A stretch of DNA of 64,000 nucleotides from assembly GCA_021646415.1 (NCBI GenBank), contig SOEU01000007.1:62001-126000 (forward strand), written 5' to 3'. Positions 1 through 8,612 of the stretch are shown one piece after another. Origin of the DNA: Candidatus Brocadia sp. (GTDB lineage: Bacteria; Planctomycetota; Brocadiia; Brocadiales; Brocadiaceae). The notes under the pieces were generated by a model. The model made no database searches. It saw nothing but the letters and a program-made list of their open reading frames with translations, and was not told the DNA's origin. The stretch's first letter is position 1; each line of letters begins with the position of its first letter. Both the position numbers and the translations under genes were made by a program.

Positions 1-670
1 CTTCTGCATTGGATACAGAATTTCTTGCCTTTGACGATTCTACTTCTGCCCTAATGACATTCGTAATAGCCACTTCACCCGCCTCAAATCTGAGTTTCTC
101 ACTCTTATAAATACTGCTCGCAATTTTTTCTGTTTCCCTGGCTATAGCTAACCCTTCCTGATCTCCTATAACCTTACAAAACGCCTTCTTTGTGTCGGCG
201 ATGACATTCAATAAAACGGCATCGCGTTCGAACTCGTTTTTTTCTTTTGATTTTTCACTGATCTTGATTCCCAGTCCCCTCTTACCACCCGTGATGATGG
301 GCTGAGTTACGGCAACCAGGTTTTGGCTTTGATTCAGCCCAATCTCAGTAGTAGGCATTTGGTCTGCCAAAAGTTCTAAGACAGGATTCGGGTACAATTT
401 TGACTGCCTTAATGCCCCAGCGGCTACATCTACCTGATCCCTTGTCGATTGCAATTGTGGATTTCTTTCAACAGCGCCATGAATAGCTTCTGCAAGCGAA
501 ATCATTTTATTCACCGATTGAGTATTTTTATCCTCAGCTTTAATCGGGAATTCGCTTCCAATGGCTATTCTCCAAAAATATGGTAAATCAATCAGTAGGC
601 AAGCTATAACAATTAAAGAAATAAATCCGTATCTTTGAAGACGGTGATTAAAAGTAACATGCGTATACAT
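1..670 (-). CDS. Outer membrane efflux factor, TolC/CzcC type (5' part only)
   Basis: The open frame runs off the left edge, so about 223 N-terminal residues are visible. The start is the ATG at 670, preceded by AGAAAGG about 7 bases upstream. After a hydrophobic leader the protein shows the outer membrane efflux pattern, with a segment beginning ISLAEAIHGAVERNPQLQ and later YPNPVLELLADQ. These outer membrane channels dock to periplasmic adaptors and RND pumps of the CzcCBA/CusCBA type and carry metals or other toxic compounds out of the cell. The neighbouring Cys/His-rich small protein suggests a metal-efflux locus continuing to the left. The family is clear; the substrate is inferred. Confidence 0.8.
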   Translation of the reverse strand, partial: MYTHVTFNHRLQRYGFISLIVIACLLIDLPYFWRIAIGSEFPIKAEDKNTQSVNKMISLAEAIHGAVERNPQLQSTRDQVDVAAGALRQSKLYPNPVLELLADQMPTTEIGLNQSQNLVAVTQPIITGGKRGLGIKISEKSKEKNEFERDAVLLNVIADTKKAFCKVIGDQEGLAIARETEKIASSIYKSEKLRFEAGEVAITNVIRAEVESSKARNSVSNAE

Positions 671-954
671 ATCATAACCTTTCTCGATAAACCAAGTATT
701 GTGTAATGTTCACCACGGATTTGCACGGGATTGCACCGAGAGCAGAGTTTGCTCTGAAGCGAGTAGAAGGCTGCCCCCATTACACAGGCTTTGTCGTGAG
801 TCTTCGGCGTAGGCGTTCGGACAAGTTCACGCCGGAGTCTCAGACGAATGACGAAAGCCGTAGCTACCCAATTGCATCTATTTCAGGGGTATTCCCTATC
901 TTTTCTGTAGTGAACTACTACGGTATTGTGAGATGTTGATACTTACAGAATGGA

Positions 955-1314
955 TTACGCGACTAAACGCGGTGGATGATAAATGATAGTATGGAAAATG
1001 CTTTTGAAATGATTAAAATGAAGGGATTGAAACCAACTGGATGGACTATTGAGAAATAACGAGGTGTTTTGTAATAATCCCATGGCTAAATTGTGGGTAC
1101 ACAGGAGACAACAATGCGGACAATGGTGATCATCCATTGAAAAGGGAGATTGAGCATCATTATGGGATAAAATAACTGATTCCTTTTCTGCACAATGCAA
1201 CAAATCGTTTTCTCCACACCCCAGTAAGAAACAATCGCCTGGTAATATACATATGAGAAACCATATCACCAAAATACTTTGAAGGCTTTTTTTAAAGAAG
1301 ATAGTTTTACGCAT
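955..1314 (-). CDS. Small Cys/His-rich exported or membrane protein, putative metal binder
   Basis: A 119-residue protein with a positively charged N-terminus and a hydrophobic stretch at about 10-32 (signal peptide or membrane anchor). A dense metal-ligand cluster, DDHHCPHCCLLCTH, lies near residues 61-74. Small proteins with such clusters often head czc/cus-like efflux operons, and this one lies directly upstream of the TolC-type gene on the same strand with a gap of about 285 bases. I do not recognise a named family. The start has no clear ribosome binding site, so the N-terminus is uncertain. A metal-sensing or metal-buffering role is inferred from composition and neighbour. Confidence 0.6.
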   Translation of the reverse strand: MRKTIFFKKSLQSILVIWFLICILPGDCFLLGCGENDLLHCAEKESVILSHNDAQSPFSMDDHHCPHCCLLCTHNLAMGLLQNTSLFLNSPSSWFQSLHFNHFKSIFHTIIYHPPRLVA

Positions 1315-1360
1315 GCTTAGTGAATGAAGCGACTGTTATTTATAATGAAGTTTCTTTTCA

Positions 1361-1375
1361 TCATAATAATTATCA
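1361..1375. promoter_or_regulatory. Putative Fur box
   Basis: TCATAATAATTATCA matches the 7-1-7 Fur consensus TGATAATnATTATCA at 13 of 14 defined positions. It lies between the divergent starts at 1314 (minus) and 1477 (plus), so iron-dependent control of either side is possible. The match is seen directly; binding is inferred. Confidence 0.55.
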
Positions 1376-1476
1376 ATTTACTATAAAAGCAAGCAGAAAA
1401 TTATTTTTGATTTACTCTCCATAAGTCAGCAGGTATACTGGGTGCGTAAATTCTGTTTCATTAAGGAGAAAAAAAA

Positions 1477-3384
1477 ATGTACACCTCGATTAAAAGTCGG
1501 CTCATTTTTTTACTCATTGCATTTACATTGCTGCCGTTCGTTTTGTTGCGAATTATTGCATATCCAAGGGTACAGACCGATCTTCAGGAAGTGCTTATAC
1601 GAAACCTTGATGGTATTGGACATAAACAGGCTGAATTAGTGACGAATTGGATGGATGAGAGAATAAAGAATGTTGGCGTAATTGCAGAGAATCCGTTTAT
1701 GATCAAATGCGCAGAGATTACCAAAGAAGACACAGATTATCCCGATATCGTTCATTACTTGGAGGTCGTGAGGAAAAAGCATGGTTACAAGGGTATTTTG
1801 ATAAGTAATAAGAAAGGATTGGTAACAGTTGCAACAGCAGAAGAAGGTGTGGGAAACGATATTTCACAAATGGACTTCTTCAAACGGGCGGTTCAAGGAT
1901 ATACATTTGTATCGGGTATTATTCCATCTGAAGTCCCGTTAACAAATGAATTTGGGGAAAAAGAAGCGGGCATGCCGACCATGTTTGTTTCAACGCCATT
2001 AAGAGACAGGTATGGGGTTGTAGCCGGTGTCGTTGCCATCCGGGTAGATGTGAAGGCACTGAACGGCCTGATGTTGAGCCTAAAATTGGGAAAGACCGGT
2101 GAAACGTATCTGGTGAACAAAGACGGATATATGATAACGGAGTCAAGGTTTGCTCAGGATTTAAAAGATATGGGGCTGATAAAAAAAAGGTGTGCCCTGG
2201 AATTAAGGTTGGTCAGCCGGGAAACTGGCGAATTAACCCATGGTGTGAAACAGTGTGTCACCGGTAATAATGGGTTTGATGCAAAAGGCTACAAAGATTA
2301 CCGGGGAATAGCGGTATTGGGTGCATGGCGCTGGTTACCTGAGTTTAATTGGGGTGTCATAGCAGAAATCGACAGGGAAGAAGGTTATGGAGCAGCGTAC
2401 AATCTCAATTATATTGTAAGTTCAGTGTTGATAATAATTGCATTTCCTATAGTAATCATAGCGTATTTTATTGGCAAAAAGGCTTCGATACCTATCATTA
2501 AACTGACCGAAGTTACCGAAAAAATTGCATCAGGAGATTTAACACAACGGGTAGACATCCCGAGGAAAGATGAGATTGGGATATTAGCAAAATCCTTTAA
2601 CACGATGACAACGTGTCTGGAAGAGAAGACAAAGGCTTTAGCGAACTCTGAAAAGCGGTATAGAGAGTTGTTTAACTCCGTGAAGGAAGGAGTATATCAA
2701 TCCGAGCCGACTGAGGACGGGATATTTATTAGCATAAACAAGGCAGGCACTGAAATACTTGGCTACAAGTCCCCGGAAGAGGTAATAGGGATGAAGGTAA
2801 AGGATATCTATGTGAATCCCGAAGACCGCAGGAAGGTTGTTGAAATACTTGCCAAAAAAGGAATATGGAAGAGTTTTACATCGTTATGCAAGAGAAAAAA
2901 TGGAGAACTGTTTTACATGGAACGGACATCCAATCTGGTAACTGATGAAAACGGAAACCCCATTCGTATTGATGGAATATTTAGAGACATCACCGAACGG
3001 AAAAGATTAGAGATGGAGCTACAGGAATCAGAACTCCATCACCGGCAGTTGCTGAAATCACTAAAAGAAGGAATCTATCAATGTGAACCAGCCGAAGAGG
3101 GGGTATTTACCTGGATCAATCAGGCAGGTGCAGAAATGCTTGGTTACAGTTCACCCGAAGAAGTGATCGGAACACGGGTAAAGGATACTTATGTAAATCC
3201 TGATGATCGAAGAGAATCACTTGAGACGTTAAAAAAGAAAGGGGTATGGCGAGATTTTATTTCTTATTGCAAGAAAAAAAATGGAGAACGCTTCCTTTCG
3301 GAAAGTACATGTAATCTTGTGTGCGACGACAACGGTAAACCGATCAAGGTCCTTTGTGTATTCAGGGATATAACGGGAAAATAA
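1477..3384 (+). CDS. Membrane sensor: Cache-HAMP-PAS-PAS, no output domain
   Basis: A 635-residue protein starting at an ATG with AAGGAG eight bases upstream. The order is a TM helix at about 8-28, a large periplasmic dCache-like domain to about 300 (with YKGILISNKKG and TMFVSTPLRDRYGVVAG), a second TM helix near 310-330, a HAMP segment (ASGDLTQRVDIPRKDEIG), then two very similar PAS domains with PAC ends (GIFRDITERK and CVFRDITGK). The protein stops immediately after the second PAS domain, with no histidine kinase, GGDEF, chemoreceptor or phosphatase domain. It may signal through a partner; a kinase-like gene follows 160 bases downstream. The two PAS domains look like an internal duplication. 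Confidence 0.8.
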   Translation: MYTSIKSRLIFLLIAFTLLPFVLLRIIAYPRVQTDLQEVLIRNLDGIGHKQAELVTNWMDERIKNVGVIAENPFMIKCAEITKEDTDYPDIVHYLEVVRKKHGYKGILISNKKGLVTVATAEEGVGNDISQMDFFKRAVQGYTFVSGIIPSEVPLTNEFGEKEAGMPTMFVSTPLRDRYGVVAGVVAIRVDVKALNGLMLSLKLGKTGETYLVNKDGYMITESRFAQDLKDMGLIKKRCALELRLVSRETGELTHGVKQCVTGNNGFDAKGYKDYRGIAVLGAWRWLPEFNWGVIAEIDREEGYGAAYNLNYIVSSVLIIIAFPIVIIAYFIGKKASIPIIKLTEVTEKIASGDLTQRVDIPRKDEIGILAKSFNTMTTCLEEKTKALANSEKRYRELFNSVKEGVYQSEPTEDGIFISINKAGTEILGYKSPEEVIGMKVKDIYVNPEDRRKVVEILAKKGIWKSFTSLCKRKNGELFYMERTSNLVTDENGNPIRIDGIFRDITERKRLEMELQESELHHRQLLKSLKEGIYQCEPAEEGVFTWINQAGAEMLGYSSPEEVIGTRVKDTYVNPDDRRESLETLKKKGVWRDFISYCKKKNGERFLSESTCNLVCDDNGKPIKVLCVFRDITGK

Positions 3385-3407
3385 TTTTATTAATACTTGG
3401 TGGAAGA

Positions 3408-3452
3408 CCTCCCCTGATCCCCACCTTGCGAAGGAGGGGAATGAGGGTGGTT
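3408..3452. repeat. GGAGGGG-type palindromic repeat copy
   Basis: CTCCCCTGATCCCC followed by CCTTGCGAAGGAGGGG forms a hairpin. It is one of many related copies in the window (near 14071, 19184, 32886 and inside the AddA-like gene). It sits directly after the sensor stop codon. Confidence 0.75.
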
Positions 3453-3488
3453 ATAAATTTATATATGGGAATTTCAATAGTAAAGGGT

Positions 3489-3516
3489 GGCACGGACAAA
3501 CTTGTTTGTCCGTGCC
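3489..3516. repeat. Perfect 13-bp inverted repeat
   Basis: GGCACGGACAAAC, a two-base loop and GTTTGTCCGTGCC. A related imperfect copy lies near 59137. There is no following U tract, so it is more likely a dispersed palindrome than a classical terminator. It ends just before the ribosome binding site of the kinase gene. Confidence 0.8.
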
Positions 3517-3543
3517 TAACCTGCACCGATGAGGAAGTCAAAC

Positions 3544-4350
3544 ATGTATTCTATCGACAAATATTCTTTCAAGGAATTCAAGATTGCGCCGGGACATCGG
3601 GCAAATTATGCCATCCTCTGCAACCCTGAATTCAAAGAGAACCAGTGGGGCATGAAATACTCCCCTGCCAATAATTATACCAGAGAATACAAGATACTTC
3701 CCCTCTTTTCACACCCCCAGATCCCCCTCCGGTATGCAGAAGGAAATGCCGTCATGTACAAGGATGAAAAATCCGTGCTTGTTCAAAATTATCTTATTAT
3801 GACACACTTCGAGGGAGAAGATGTCGTTGAATATTACAAGAAAAGAGGTTTGCCGGATCAACACGAAATTGAACACACAATTCACTATTTTTCCAGCGCC
3901 ACATTACCATTGCAACACATGCATTCCAAAGGATACATTCATTCAGATATCAAACCCGGCCACCTCATTTTAAACCCCACCACGGGTGCAATGGCACTGA
4001 TAGACCTCGAATGCACAATTAAAACCGGAGAAATTATCTGCGGTATGAGCAAGGAATATGCCTCACCAGAACAAAAACAGATGATTCGATTATTACGCAA
4101 CGGAGAGGACGAAAAGTCCGTACTAAAAAAAGTCCGGATGAACGCCGTCTCTGACCTCTATTCCGTCGGCTTGATCTTGTATCAGGTAACGACGGGGAAA
4201 CTATGGCAAGAGGCAAATATCATCCCACAAGAAATCAATAATGCCATCCCGGATAAATTGAACAGGGTCATCCTGGGACTCCTTGAGGAAAACCCCAGTA
4301 ATCGCATCCAGTCCGCTGAAGCATTAAAGGCGGAACTGGAGGAAGTGTAG
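3544..4350 (+). CDS. Atypical eukaryotic-like Ser/Thr protein kinase
   Basis: A 268-residue soluble protein. The ATG at 3544 is chosen over the in-frame ATG at 3529 because GAGGAAG lies six bases upstream of it and overlaps the earlier ATG. Kinase landmarks are a candidate ATP-binding Lys38 (WGMKYSP), Glu48, the catalytic loop YIHSDIKPGH at 131-140, DLE at 154-156 in place of DFG, and SPEQ at 174-177 in place of APE. No clear glycine-rich loop is visible, and the Mg-binding Asn of HRDxKPxN is His140, so activity may be weak or altered. It follows a PAS sensor that lacks an output domain, which suggests but does not prove a partnership. Confidence 0.75.
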   Translation: MYSIDKYSFKEFKIAPGHRANYAILCNPEFKENQWGMKYSPANNYTREYKILPLFSHPQIPLRYAEGNAVMYKDEKSVLVQNYLIMTHFEGEDVVEYYKKRGLPDQHEIEHTIHYFSSATLPLQHMHSKGYIHSDIKPGHLILNPTTGAMALIDLECTIKTGEIICGMSKEYASPEQKQMIRLLRNGEDEKSVLKKVRMNAVSDLYSVGLILYQVTTGKLWQEANIIPQEINNAIPDKLNRVILGLLEENPSNRIQSAEALKAELEEV

Positions 4351-4508
4351 TTATTATAAAACAGTCAAGAAACCTTAAGACCGAAGGAATACATAGGAAT
4401 AACCCTCTTTTGTGACGATTCTCCCCTCAATTATAATTTTACAGTGACGTTAGTTTTATATCGGTGTTAAGTAAAACTTTTTATACTCTCATACTATAAT
4501 ATTACTAT

Positions 4509-5273
4509 ATGGAAACATGGCAAATTCCTCTTATCTTTACCGTTGGCGTCATAGCCGGCTTTATCAATACCCTTGCAGGTGGTGGTTCGCTCCTTTCTCT
4601 GCCAATACTTATTTTTCTTGGTCTGCCAACGGCTGTGGCTAATGGAACCAACCGTTTGGCCATTACAGTTCAAAGCATATTTGCAGTCACTGGTTTTAAA
4701 AGGAAGGGTGTTTCGAATTTTAAATTAAGTCTTCTCTTGTCAGTACCTACACTTGTGGGAGCCATTGTTGGCGCTCAGACCGCTGTACATGTATCCGATC
4801 TTTTGTTTAAAAGAATACTGGCCATTATAATGTTATTCGTTCTTGGAATTATCTTGTGGAATCCGATCCGAAGGCGTTATGGCACCATCCAGTATAATGG
4901 AGGTGTGATCAATGCAAGCAGGAACCGTCGCATAGTGCTGATGATTACTTTCTTTTTTATTGGGATCTACGGTGGGTTTATTCAGGCAGGCATTGGCTTC
5001 ATGATCATCGCAGTCCTAACCATGATGTGTGGTTTAAACCTTGTGGAGACCAATAGCCACAAGGTGTTTATCGTCGGTATCAATGCATTCTTCGCGTTGC
5101 TTGTGTTTGTGTTTCATAATAAAATACATTGGCCGATTGGTCTGGCTTTAGCTGCCGGTAACGGCCTCGGTGGCTGGATCGGCAGCCATCTGTCAGTTAC
5201 CAGGGGTGAACGGTTTATCAGGCTCATGCTTACTATTTGTGTCATCGCAATGGCAGCAAGGCTTTTGGTCTAG
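4509..5273 (+). CDS. TauE/SafE family sulfite/organosulfur exporter
   Basis: A 254-residue polytopic membrane protein. It opens with a hydrophobic helix and the family hallmark AGFINTLAGGGSLLSLP, then GTNRLAI, with a second repeat-half motif GGFIQAGIGFMII near residue 157. About eight membrane helices are apparent. Members export sulfite, sulfonates or related anions. The length matches the family (about 250). No strong ribosome binding site is visible. It stands between the kinase and an aldo/keto reductase on the same strand; the substrate cannot be deduced. Confidence 0.85.
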   Translation: METWQIPLIFTVGVIAGFINTLAGGGSLLSLPILIFLGLPTAVANGTNRLAITVQSIFAVTGFKRKGVSNFKLSLLLSVPTLVGAIVGAQTAVHVSDLLFKRILAIIMLFVLGIILWNPIRRRYGTIQYNGGVINASRNRRIVLMITFFFIGIYGGFIQAGIGFMIIAVLTMMCGLNLVETNSHKVFIVGINAFFALLVFVFHNKIHWPIGLALAAGNGLGGWIGSHLSVTRGERFIRLMLTICVIAMAARLLV

Positions 5274-5327
5274 ATAGAAAGCAGAAGCAAAAAAATAACA
5301 AACAAAACCCGAAAGGATTTATTATTT

Positions 5328-6386
5328 ATGCCACGGTCTGGTATTTCACACGACAACATGACTCTTCATGCCTCCACTATAGGTATTGGTACTTATCTGG
5401 GCAAAATAGATGATAAGACGGATGCACTATACCTTGACGCAATTATCGAAGCGGTTGAACAAGGGTGTAATGTCATCGACACCGCGATAAATTACAGGGA
5501 AATGAAGAGCGAACGGGTTGTCGGCCGGGCTGTGCGAAGGCTGATGGAAAAACATCCGGAAATTCGAGAAAAACTTATTGTAGCAACCAAAGGCGGCTTT
5601 ATTCCGTGGGACATTGAATCCGGGGAAAAACCTTCGGAAGTTTTTCAGAATCGCTTCTTAAAGAAAGGTATTCTCAATGAGAAAGACATTGTTGAGGGAT
5701 GCCATTCTCTAAAGCCTGAATTTATTCGTGAATGTGTTTTGATGAGTCTGGAAAATCTGGGACTGGAATACATCGACATATATTATATCCATAATCCTGA
5801 AATACAACTCTCGGAATTGTCAGCCAACGAATTTTATCAGCGGCTTTCTAGGGCATTCGGGGTTTTGGAGGGGTTTGTACGGGATGGACGTATCCGCATG
5901 TATGGCACAGCGACCTGGGATGGGTACCGTTTAGATGCTTATGACCCGAACAGACTCTCTCTCCATCGCGTGATTCAGGCGGCTGAAGCAGTCACGGGAG
6001 GGTTACAGCATCACTTCCGGATTATTCAACTACCCATAAATATTTATATGCCGGAGGCTGCAATACTGGAGAATCAGGAACTTCACGGCAAATGGGTTAC
6101 CCTCCTTGACGTTGCCAAAGAGATGGGGCTTTTTGTCATGTCCAGTGCAACCCTATTACAAACACAAGCGCTGAAGAACAGCAAGCTATTCTCATTTCTG
6201 GCGCTCGATAATCTTGGCAATAGTACGGCTCGTCGTGCAATCCAGCTTGTTCGTTCATTGCGTGGCGTAACAACCTCACTGGTAGGTATGAAGACCGTTA
6301 AACATGTACAGGAAAATCTTCAGTTGCTGAAAGTACCAAAATTAGATCCGGACGAAGCCAAGCGAATAATCGGTGAATTACTTTAG
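5328..6386 (+). CDS. Aldo/keto reductase
   Basis: A 352-residue cytosolic protein with the AKR catalytic tetrad visible: Asp51 and Tyr56 in NVIDTAINYREMKSE, Lys88 in VATKGGF and His155 in YYIHNPE. The TIM-barrel reductases of this family reduce carbonyls with NAD(P)H. It has an insertion around residues 95-125 (PSEVFQNRFLKKGI) relative to short AKRs. The start at 5328 is preceded by GAAAGGA at long spacing; an internal ATG at 5358 is possible. The substrate is unknown and no neighbour narrows it. Confidence 0.85.
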   Translation: MPRSGISHDNMTLHASTIGIGTYLGKIDDKTDALYLDAIIEAVEQGCNVIDTAINYREMKSERVVGRAVRRLMEKHPEIREKLIVATKGGFIPWDIESGEKPSEVFQNRFLKKGILNEKDIVEGCHSLKPEFIRECVLMSLENLGLEYIDIYYIHNPEIQLSELSANEFYQRLSRAFGVLEGFVRDGRIRMYGTATWDGYRLDAYDPNRLSLHRVIQAAEAVTGGLQHHFRIIQLPINIYMPEAAILENQELHGKWVTLLDVAKEMGLFVMSSATLLQTQALKNSKLFSFLALDNLGNSTARRAIQLVRSLRGVTTSLVGMKTVKHVQENLQLLKVPKLDPDEAKRIIGELL

Positions 6387-6423
6387 GTGAAGAATATTTC
6401 TTTATGCGAAACCCAATAGTTCA

Positions 6424-7716
6424 TTAGTCATTGGATGGGACTTTCAGGTCCAGATATGCAGAGAACAATGCCTCCCGGTCGTTCCGTTTTTTTACCGCAT
6501 CGAGGATAGTCCGCATACTCCTTTCTATCTTTCCGGAATATACGGCATTACCATTTATCGATACATGCAAGGGTTTTTCCATGTCTACAAGTTCTTCTTC
6601 CAAATACAGGCGCAGGGCGTTGACCCCGCGAGTAGTCAGAGAAACCTCATTGTCCTTTCTTATATCCGCCTCAATGGTTGCCGTCTCAGATAATCCTTCA
6701 GACTTCATCAGATGTCCAAAAACATCCTTGTAAACCCCTGAAACCTGTCCCACCAATTGGGAAAATTCTGTTATCTCAACCCAGTAGGAAACGGGATATT
6801 TTGGAGAATCCGTGGAATATTTCACACTCTTCGGGTAGAGTGATCTTTTATGAGAATGGAACCAGGCAAGAATCTGGTCTGTTTCATTCACAGGAAACTG
6901 ATGCTTCAGCTCAGGCAATTCTTTATAAACAACGTTATAGCCAAGCCTTTCCAGCCTCGAATTCGCGTCCCTTGCGGCCTCTACCGGGATGACGGTATCC
7001 CTGTCTCCATGTATGATAAAGACAGGCACTTGTATCAAGTTTACCAGCAGGGAAGGTAGCGGGCATTCACCGGCAACAGGATTTATAGCCGCAAAGAGTG
7101 AAGGATAACGAATGGCGAGATACCACACACCATGGCCACCACTTGAAAACCCTGTCAGATAGACTCTATTTGTGTCAACATGGTAATCCTGTTTAACCTT
7201 TTTGAGTACTGAAAGTACAAATCTTTCTGGCTCTTCCTTCCACCACAGCCCGGAACCATATGTAGGAGCCACGAAGATAAATTCATCCTTGCGAGCAGAT
7301 GACTTTAACCATGCCATTACCTGCCCGTAACCACTGCCACCCACTCCGTGCAATGCCAGTACAACAGGCCAGGATCTGTCAGGCACGTAAGTAGGTGGTA
7401 TATAGGCGAAGTATTCCCCCTTCTTTTCACCAACAGGTGCCAGTTCCCTATGTATACCCGACTGCTGAGACGTGTAGTTCTCCGGGATACGAATCCATTC
7501 TCTAACCTCATCAAAACTTGCCCCTAAATCCTCCAGTTTCTTAAGTATCTCCTCCCTTTCACCTGCACTGGTGCTTCCCAGGTATCTGCTTACCAATAAT
7601 TGACCATCTGATTTTCTATCCTGTCCAAAGCAGATTGGCAAAGAAACAATCAGGACAAGAAATATAGTAATAAACGGATATCTGCGCATGATAAATAATT
7701 TTTCAGACGATTCCAT
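6424..7716 (-). CDS. Secreted alpha/beta-hydrolase (esterase/peptidase-like)
   Basis: A 430-residue protein. The start at 7716 is supported by AAGGG seven bases upstream. A signal sequence follows (RRYPFITIFLVLIVSLPICFG). The central domain is an alpha/beta hydrolase like PHB-depolymerase or dienelactone-hydrolase-type esterases. It has LALHGVGGSGYG, a nucleophile Ser in GFSSGGHG, an acid in HGDRDTVIPV and a His in LKHQFPV. A C-terminal region of about 130 residues is not recognised. It probably acts outside the cytoplasm on esters. It lies just downstream of a truncated DUF433 gene. Confidence 0.75.
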   Translation of the reverse strand: MESSEKLFIMRRYPFITIFLVLIVSLPICFGQDRKSDGQLLVSRYLGSTSAGEREEILKKLEDLGASFDEVREWIRIPENYTSQQSGIHRELAPVGEKKGEYFAYIPPTYVPDRSWPVVLALHGVGGSGYGQVMAWLKSSARKDEFIFVAPTYGSGLWWKEEPERFVLSVLKKVKQDYHVDTNRVYLTGFSSGGHGVWYLAIRYPSLFAAINPVAGECPLPSLLVNLIQVPVFIIHGDRDTVIPVEAARDANSRLERLGYNVVYKELPELKHQFPVNETDQILAWFHSHKRSLYPKSVKYSTDSPKYPVSYWVEITEFSQLVGQVSGVYKDVFGHLMKSEGLSETATIEADIRKDNEVSLTTRGVNALRLYLEEELVDMEKPLHVSINGNAVYSGKIERSMRTILDAVKKRNDREALFSAYLDLKVPSND

Positions 7717-7727
7717 GACGAGACCCT

Positions 7728-7907
7728 TTATAAACTCCCCTCATCATTTACGATTGGATAAACTACCTCATCCCTTAATGAATCAGCAGCAAATGACATG
7801 GCTGCTTGAATGGCGTCGCGGGTAAGACGGGGATGGGCGTCAAGAATTTGTTCGATAGTTTCACCAGCGACAAGTTCAGTAGGATGGGTCAAGCGGAGCA
7901 GACCCAT
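7728..7907 (-). pseudogene. Truncated DUF433 (antitoxin-like) protein remnant
   Basis: A 59-residue reading frame containing AGETIEQILDAHPRLTRD and IQAAMSFAADSLRDE, the C-terminal half of DUF433 proteins, which normally continue N-terminally with a DPxxxxGKPxIxGTR segment. That half is absent. The frame begins immediately after the stop codon of the RAYT pseudogene, so the junction marks an insertion or deletion. DUF433 proteins are typically antitoxins or DNA-binding partners of PIN-like toxins. No toxin partner is present. Confidence 0.6.
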
Positions 7908-7914
7908 TATAAAT

Positions 7915-8451
7915 TTATTCCAAATTCATTCCGTTGCATGTATTGGGTTCGATACTTCCCCAGTCTGATTGATACCATCCCTTTTCAACACAATGCTTAA
8001 AGGAACTGTACGGCCATTGAATCGGTATTTCTGCAAAACCGTGTTTCACCGGATTATAATGGATATAATCCATGTGCTTGCGCCAATCCTGTTCATTCCT
8101 TATGAGATGTTCCCAATATCGCCTTTGCCAAACACCTCTTTCTTTTTTGGTTTGCCTTGCTTGATTCAAAATTTCTTCGATACCTGAACAAGATCGGCTA
8201 AAGTAATGTTTAATCAATCTCCATCATGTTGCGAAATCACTATCATCCTCAGGTAACCGCCAGATGCAATGTAAATGATCTGGTAACACCACGATTCCAT
8301 CAATTATAAAAGGACGATTACGTTTAATGTGGGAAAAGGCCGTTCGTAAACGGGAAATGTTATCGGGTATTGTGAAAATTGGCTTTCTGTCATGAGTAAT
8401 CACCGTGAAAAAGTAACAACCTCCAGGATACTATGCTCGGCGATATACCAT
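7915..8451 (-). pseudogene. REP-associated tyrosine transposase (RAYT), two nonsense mutations
   Basis: Reading one frame from the ATG at 8451 to the stop at 7915 gives a 178-codon RAYT-like (IS200/Y1) sequence: YRRA, stop, YPGG, then FFTVITHDRKPIF, VVLPDHLHCIWRLPEDDSDF, AT, stop, WRLIKHYFSR, and HMDYIHYNPVKHGF. The histidine-hydrophobe-histidine motif is HLH. The two interruptions are TAG where the family has an aromatic residue and TGA where it has Arg (CGA to TGA). There is no frameshift. RAYTs mobilise REP palindromes, and REP-like hairpins lie just upstream. The gene is dead by point mutation. Confidence 0.85.
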
Positions 8452-8465
8452 TCGATTTATTCACC

Positions 8466-8585
8466 GTAGGTTGGGTGAAGCCTGTACAGAGCTTGTCGAA
8501 GGTACGTAGCATACCCAACACATCTTAAAATAGAAATGGGTATTTATTATTGATGGGTTCACTTCGTTTAACCCATCCTACATAC
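8466..8585. repeat. REP-like hairpins beside the RAYT pseudogene
   Basis: Two hairpin-forming units, GTTGGGT...ACCCAAC (8470-8519) and GATGGGTT...AACCCATC (8552-8577), occupy the space between the RAYT pseudogene and the dGTPase gene. A third, GTTGGGTT...AACCCAAC, is at 10001-10027 on the other side of the dGTPase gene. Their position beside a RAYT fits REP elements mobilised by such transposases. Confidence 0.6.
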
Positions 8586-8612
8586 TTTACAGTCATATTA
8601 TCCAATTTCAAT

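Noticed and set aside
706-939. 77-codon open frame on the plus strand
   Set aside because: It consists of repeat-like sequence shared in part with 23520-23575, has no ribosome binding site and no protein-like pattern.
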